NCBI GenBank assembly: GCA_947629725.1
Contig: CANREU010000016.1
Location: forward strand, 1 to 16,949
From: an uncultured Clostridia bacterium
Lineage (GTDB): Bacteria > Bacillota > Clostridia > Christensenellales > Borkfalkiaceae
DNA length: 16,949 bases
Direction: 5' to 3'
Of this stretch, positions 13,837 to 16,949 are shown piece after piece. Every line of letters begins with the position of its first letter. The stretch's first letter is position 1. The notes below the pieces were generated by a model. That model did no database searches. It was not told the DNA's origin and saw only the letters and a list, made by a program, of their open reading frames with translations. The position numbers were made by a program, and so were the translations under genes.

Positions 13837-14842
13837 ATCGGAGCGGGATGCTCGCCTGTGCGTTCAGGGAGAGGGGGGAAAACTCCCCTCTTTTATATTT
13901 CAGGAGCCCCTCGGCGGCGATCATGGCGCCGTTGTCGGTACACCGCTTCTTTGCGGGGAGGACGAGGCGAAGCCCCGCTTCCGCGCAGCGGGCGGCGAGA
14001 AGTTCGCGCAGGTACCCGTTGGCGATGACGCCTCCCCCCGCCGTCACCGTGCCGCACCCCTTTTCACGCGCCGCTTCCACCGCCTTTTCGGCGAGGATGT
14101 CGAGCGCGGCGTGCTGGAAGGAGCAGGCGAGGTCGGCGCGGCTCCACGCTTCCCCCCGCTGTTCCATCGTGTGGGCATAGTTGACGATATAAGTCTTGAG
14201 TCCGCTGTAAGAAAAATCGTAGCCGCCGATCCCTTTGAGCATCTTGGGCATGGGGACGGAGGGGCGCCCCTGCCGCGCGAGCTCCTCCACGCGGGGACCG
14301 CCCGGGTAGGGCAGCCCGAGGACGCGGGCGACCTTGTCGAACGCCTCCCCCGCCGCATCGTCCAAAGTGCCGCCGAGCACCTCGAAAGTCCCCTCGCCGG
14401 GGGCGTAGAGGATCGCCGTGTGCCCGCCGCTTGCGAGAAGGGTCACGAAGGGCGGCTCGAGGGTCGGGTCCTCGAGGTACGCCGCCGCGAGGTGCCCGCG
14501 GATGTGGTTGACCCCGATGAGGGGGACGCCCAGCCCGTAGGCAAATCCCTTCGCGAAGGAGAGCCCAACAAGGAGAGACCCGAGGAGCCCCGCGCCATAG
14601 GTGACGGCGACCGCGTCGAGCTCCCCCTTTCCGACCCCCGCCGCCGCGAGGGCACGGGAGACGACGTCGTCCACCGCGTCCGCATGGGCACGGGAGGCAA
14701 TCTCGGGCACGACCCCGCCGTACTTCGCATGGACGGAGGCGGATGAGGCGATCTCGTCCGATAAAAGAGTGCGGCCGCGGACCACTGCCGCAGCCGTCTC
14801 GTCACAGGAAGATTCGATTCCCAAAATGATCGGTTCTTTCAT
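13835..14842 (-). CDS. tsaD: tRNA N6-adenosine threonylcarbamoyltransferase TsaD
   Basis: TsaD transfers the threonylcarbamoyl group made by Sua5 onto A37 of tRNAs that read ANN codons, working with TsaB and TsaE in bacteria. The 335-residue protein has the ASKHA fold and the expected metal site: His113 and His117 in VNHIRGHLAA and Asp303 in CTDNGAM. Other family motifs are GIESSCDETAAAV at the N terminus, VAVTYGAGLLGSLLVG, LLASGGHT, and KTYIVNY. The start at 14842 gives the classic opening, but I see no Shine-Dalgarno sequence before it (the 20 bases read about CTTATAGAAAAGCC before ATG). It lies 43 bp after prfB and ends at the shared terminator. TsaB and TsaE are not in the window. The gene is complete. 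Confidence 0.96.
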   Translation of the reverse strand: MKEPIILGIESSCDETAAAVVRGRTLLSDEIASSASVHAKYGGVVPEIASRAHADAVDDVVSRALAAAGVGKGELDAVAVTYGAGLLGSLLVGLSFAKGFAYGLGVPLIGVNHIRGHLAAAYLEDPTLEPPFVTLLASGGHTAILYAPGEGTFEVLGGTLDDAAGEAFDKVARVLGLPYPGGPRVEELARQGRPSVPMPKMLKGIGGYDFSYSGLKTYIVNYAHTMEQRGEAWSRADLACSFQHAALDILAEKAVEAAREKGCGTVTAGGGVIANGYLRELLAARCAEAGLRLVLPAKKRCTDNGAMIAAEGLLKYKRGEFSPLSLNAQASIPLR

Positions 14843-14885
14843 GGCTTTTCTATAAGGTGAAAACGGGCGGAAAAGGGGCTGCCGC

Positions 14886-15983
14886 TTACGATTTTTTGAG
14901 ATAGTCGACGATAAAGCCCTGAATATCGCCGTCCATCACCGCCTGCACGTCCCCCTTTTCATACCCCGTTCTGTGGTCCTTCACGAGGGTGTAGGGGCAG
15001 AAGACGTAGGAGCGGATCTGCGAACCCCACTCGATCTTCTTGGTCTCGCCCTTGAGGGCCGCCTCCGCAGCCATGCGCTCCTCGATCTGCTTTTCGAGAA
15101 GGCGGGCGCGCAGGTATTTGAACGCCATCTCCTTGTTCTGGAGCTGGCTTCTTTCGTTTTGGCAGGTGACGACGATCCCCGTCGGGTAGTGGGTGATGCG
15201 GATGGCGGTCTCCGTCTTGTTGACCTTCTGCCCGCCCGCGCCCGAGGAGCGGTACACGTCGATGCGGATGTCCTCGTCTTTGATCTCGATCTCGTTGTCG
15301 TCGTCCACCTCGGGCATCACCTCGAGGGAGGCAAAGGAGGTCTGGCGGCGCTTGTTCGCGTCGAAAGGAGAGATGCGGACGAGGCGGTGCACGCCGATCT
15401 CCGCTTTGAGGTACCCATAGGCGTTCTCCCCTTCCACGCGGAAATCCACCGATTTGAGCCCCGCGGAGTCCCCCGCGAGACGGTCGATCTCCGTCACTTT
15501 ATACCCGCTGCGCTCTGCATAGCGGCAATACATGCGGTAGAGCATGGAGACCCAGTCGCACGCCTCGGTGCCGCCCGCCCCCGCATGGATGGAGAGGAGG
15601 GCGTTGGAACTGTCGTACTTTCCGCGGAGGAGCGCCCGCACGCGCATCTCCTCGATGTCCTCTTCCGCCGCCGAGATCATCTTGTCGAGCTCGGGAATAA
15701 GGTCCTCTTCCTCCGTCTCCTCGATGAGGTCGACGATCTCGTTCGCGTCGTCGAGCGCCTTGCGCCCCTTTTCGTAGGACGCGATCTTGCTCTCGCACGC
15801 GGCGATCTCCCGCGCGATCTTCTTGGAACGCTCGAGGTCCTGCCAAACCTCGGGGTCCTCCTGCTCCTTCTTGAGCTCGGCGACGCGCGCGGTGCGGTTG
15901 TCCACGTCGAGAGCGTATTTTGCCTCGGCGAGGGTATCCTCGAGGGATTTGAGTTTCAGTCTATAATCGTCAGCTTTGAACAT
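14886..15983 (-). CDS. prfB: Peptide chain release factor 2 (no programmed frameshift)
   Basis: RF2 ends translation at UAA and UGA codons. The 365-residue protein has the SPF tripeptide at 205-207 (LVRISPFDANKRRQTSF), which reads the stop codon, and the GGQ motif at 250-252 (SSGAGGQKVNK), which triggers peptide release. In E. coli and many bacteria the gene has an in-frame UGA near codon 26 and needs a +1 frameshift. Here the equivalent site reads CTC GAC in one continuous frame, so that control is absent. The ATG at 15983 makes the distance to that site identical to that in E. coli. A TTG at 16016 could extend it by 11 residues; neither has a clear Shine-Dalgarno sequence. secA lies 69 bp upstream, as in Bacillus. 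Confidence 0.96.
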   Translation of the reverse strand: MFKADDYRLKLKSLEDTLAEAKYALDVDNRTARVAELKKEQEDPEVWQDLERSKKIAREIAACESKIASYEKGRKALDDANEIVDLIEETEEEDLIPELDKMISAAEEDIEEMRVRALLRGKYDSSNALLSIHAGAGGTEACDWVSMLYRMYCRYAERSGYKVTEIDRLAGDSAGLKSVDFRVEGENAYGYLKAEIGVHRLVRISPFDANKRRQTSFASLEVMPEVDDDNEIEIKDEDIRIDVYRSSGAGGQKVNKTETAIRITHYPTGIVVTCQNERSQLQNKEMAFKYLRARLLEKQIEERMAAEAALKGETKKIEWGSQIRSYVFCPYTLVKDHRTGYEKGDVQAVMDGDIQGFIVDYLKKS

Positions 15984-16052
15984 ACCGTTGTTTGCTATCC
16001 CATTTTGCGCGGGCAAGACCCCGCTTTTGCGTCACGCTTTGCGCGGCCTTTC

Positions 16053-16949
16053 TCACACCTTCCCGTGGCACTTCTTGTACTTGAGCCCGCTGCCGCAGGG
16101 GCAGGGATCGTTGGGCCCGATCTTCGCCTTCTTGTGCATGGTGGCGGGGTTGAACTTCTCCGATCCGCTCGTGCGGAGGGAGTTTACGTCGATCGCGCGG
16201 GGCACCTGCCCTCCCGCTACGGAGACGGCGCCCGCCGTGCGCTCGTCGGGAAGAGCGGGCTGCTGCGGTTGCGGTTGAGGTTGAGGCTGCTGTGCCGCCG
16301 CCTCCGCGGGCTGTGCCTGCCGTGCGGGTCCGACGGTCGGCATGATCCGCTGGACGGGCTGCTGCTGCACGCGGAGCTGCGCCTTCAGAAGGTGCATGAT
16401 CGTGCGTTCCTGAATGCGCTCGATCATCTCGTCGAACATCGCAAAGCCTTCCTGCTTATAGGCGATGACGGGGTCGATCTGCCCGTAGGCGCGGAGGGTG
16501 ATGCTCTTGCGGAGACGGTCCATCGCGTCGATGTGGTCGATCCAGTTGGAGTCCACGTTGCGGAGGAGCATCCAGCGCTCGAACTGCCCGAAGTCGATGT
16601 GCGCTTCGTCGCGGATGCGCGCGATCTTCTCCTCGTAGCACTTCGCCGTCTTATCGGAGATCTTGCGGATCGCCGTTTCATACTCCCATTTGTCGAGTTT
16701 CTCGCGGGTGACGTAGCCCGATCCCTCGGGAATGAGGTGCTGCTCGAGGGCGGCGTTCAGATCGTCCGCGTTCCACTTCTCGGGGGTCTGCTCGATGTTC
16801 ACCGCCCCCGCGACCACCTCGCGCACATAGTCGGGGATGTATTTGAGCACCTGTTCGTGCACGCTCTCCCCTTTGATGACCTTCATGCGCTCCGCATAGA
16901 TGATCTTGCGCTGCTGGTTCATGACGTCGTCGTATTGGAGGACGTTCTT
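16053..16949 (-). CDS. secA: Preprotein translocase ATPase SecA (C-terminal part; 5' end beyond the window)
   Basis: SecA is the motor that drives preproteins through SecYEG. About 298 C-terminal residues are visible, starting KNVLQYDDVMNQQR, the well-known start of the helical scaffold and wing region. WIDHIDAMDRLRKSITLRAYGQIDPVIAYKQEG is the conserved helical scaffold segment (written here only as a description of position, residues about 136-168 of the fragment). The protein ends with the zinc-binding tail DPCPCGSGLKYKKCHGK, whose three cysteines and one histidine bind zinc and contact SecB or ribosomes in other species. Between them lies a glutamine-, proline- and alanine-rich linker (16254-16322). 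The neighbour prfB follows by 69 bp, the usual secA-prfB order in Gram-positive bacteria. Confidence 0.97.
   Translation of the reverse strand, partial: KNVLQYDDVMNQQRKIIYAERMKVIKGESVHEQVLKYIPDYVREVVAGAVNIEQTPEKWNADDLNAALEQHLIPEGSGYVTREKLDKWEYETAIRKISDKTAKCYEEKIARIRDEAHIDFGQFERWMLLRNVDSNWIDHIDAMDRLRKSITLRAYGQIDPVIAYKQEGFAMFDEMIERIQERTIMHLLKAQLRVQQQPVQRIMPTVGPARQAQPAEAAAQQPQPQPQPQQPALPDERTAGAVSVAGGQVPRAIDVNSLRTSGSEKFNPATMHKKAKIGPNDPCPCGSGLKYKKCHGKV
16267..16290 (+). repeat. Hexamer repeat inside the secA linker
   Basis: Four imperfect hexamers (GGTTGC, GGTTGA, GGTTGA, GGCTGC) run in tandem, encoding alternating Gln and Pro on the minus strand. It sits in the low-complexity linker before the zinc tail and could vary in copy number between strains without breaking the frame. 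Confidence 0.7.

Noticed and set aside
15995..16003. Two-codon open frame ATG-GGA-TAG just before prfB as a regulatory leader.
   Set aside because: There is no ribosome binding site before it, and so short a frame is expected by chance.
1..16949. Search for mobile elements, CRISPR arrays, tRNA or rRNA genes and toxin-antitoxin or defence genes.
   Set aside because: I saw no transposase, integrase, regular spaced repeats, cloverleaf sequence or defence domain; the window reads as core chromosome.

Overview
The window is a gene-dense stretch of a high-GC bacterial chromosome. It most likely comes from an endospore-forming member of the Clostridia (Bacillota). The evidence is a forespore sigma factor of the SigG type followed by a YlmC/YmxH-type PRC-barrel gene, a DnaD/DnaI-style primosome protein, the secA-prfB order, the sua5-ywlE-rpiB order known from Bacillus, and purine-rich Shine-Dalgarno sites. 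The high GC and the style of the hypothetical proteins would suit an uncultured gut lineage such as Christensenellales, but that is a guess. I see no rRNA, tRNA, CRISPR array, transposase or integrase, and no gap longer than about 235 bp.

Layout, read along the minus strand where most genes lie. Block A (16949 to 13835): the 3' part of secA, then prfB (RF2), then tsaD. It ends at a hairpin terminator shared with the convergent AraC-family gene. Block B (12701 to 11559): a sigG-like gene and a PRC-barrel gene, ending at another bidirectional terminator. Block C (9614 to 1) is a ten-gene directon with gaps of at most 92 bp: an alpha/beta-hydrolase-like protein, signal peptidase I, a DegV protein, a two-TM membrane protein, oligoendopeptidase F, replicative helicase DnaB, Sua5, a YwlE-type arginine phosphatase, RpiB and a DUF1538-like membrane protein cut by the window edge. 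Two genes lie on the plus strand: the DnaD-like primosome protein (9741 to 11468) and an orphan AraC-family regulator (12937 to 13806).

Themes. Translation quality and tRNA modification: Sua5 and TsaD are two enzymes of the t6A pathway, and RF2 is in the same block as TsaD. Secretion: SecA and signal peptidase I. Replication: DnaB helicase and a primosome protein.

The most unusual item is the primosome protein. It appears to have a winged-helix N terminus, up to four DnaD-like helical repeats, and then the coiled coil and zinc ribbon that normally start the DnaI/DnaC helicase loader, but no AAA+ ATPase. It is transcribed from a strikingly symmetric divergent promoter whose other arm drives the directon containing dnaB. 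Other points worth a look are an alpha/beta hydrolase with arginine at the nucleophile position, a DnaB helicase with an SSB-like acidic tail, an RF2 gene without the usual programmed frameshift, and a possible operator at the AraC gene's consensus promoter.
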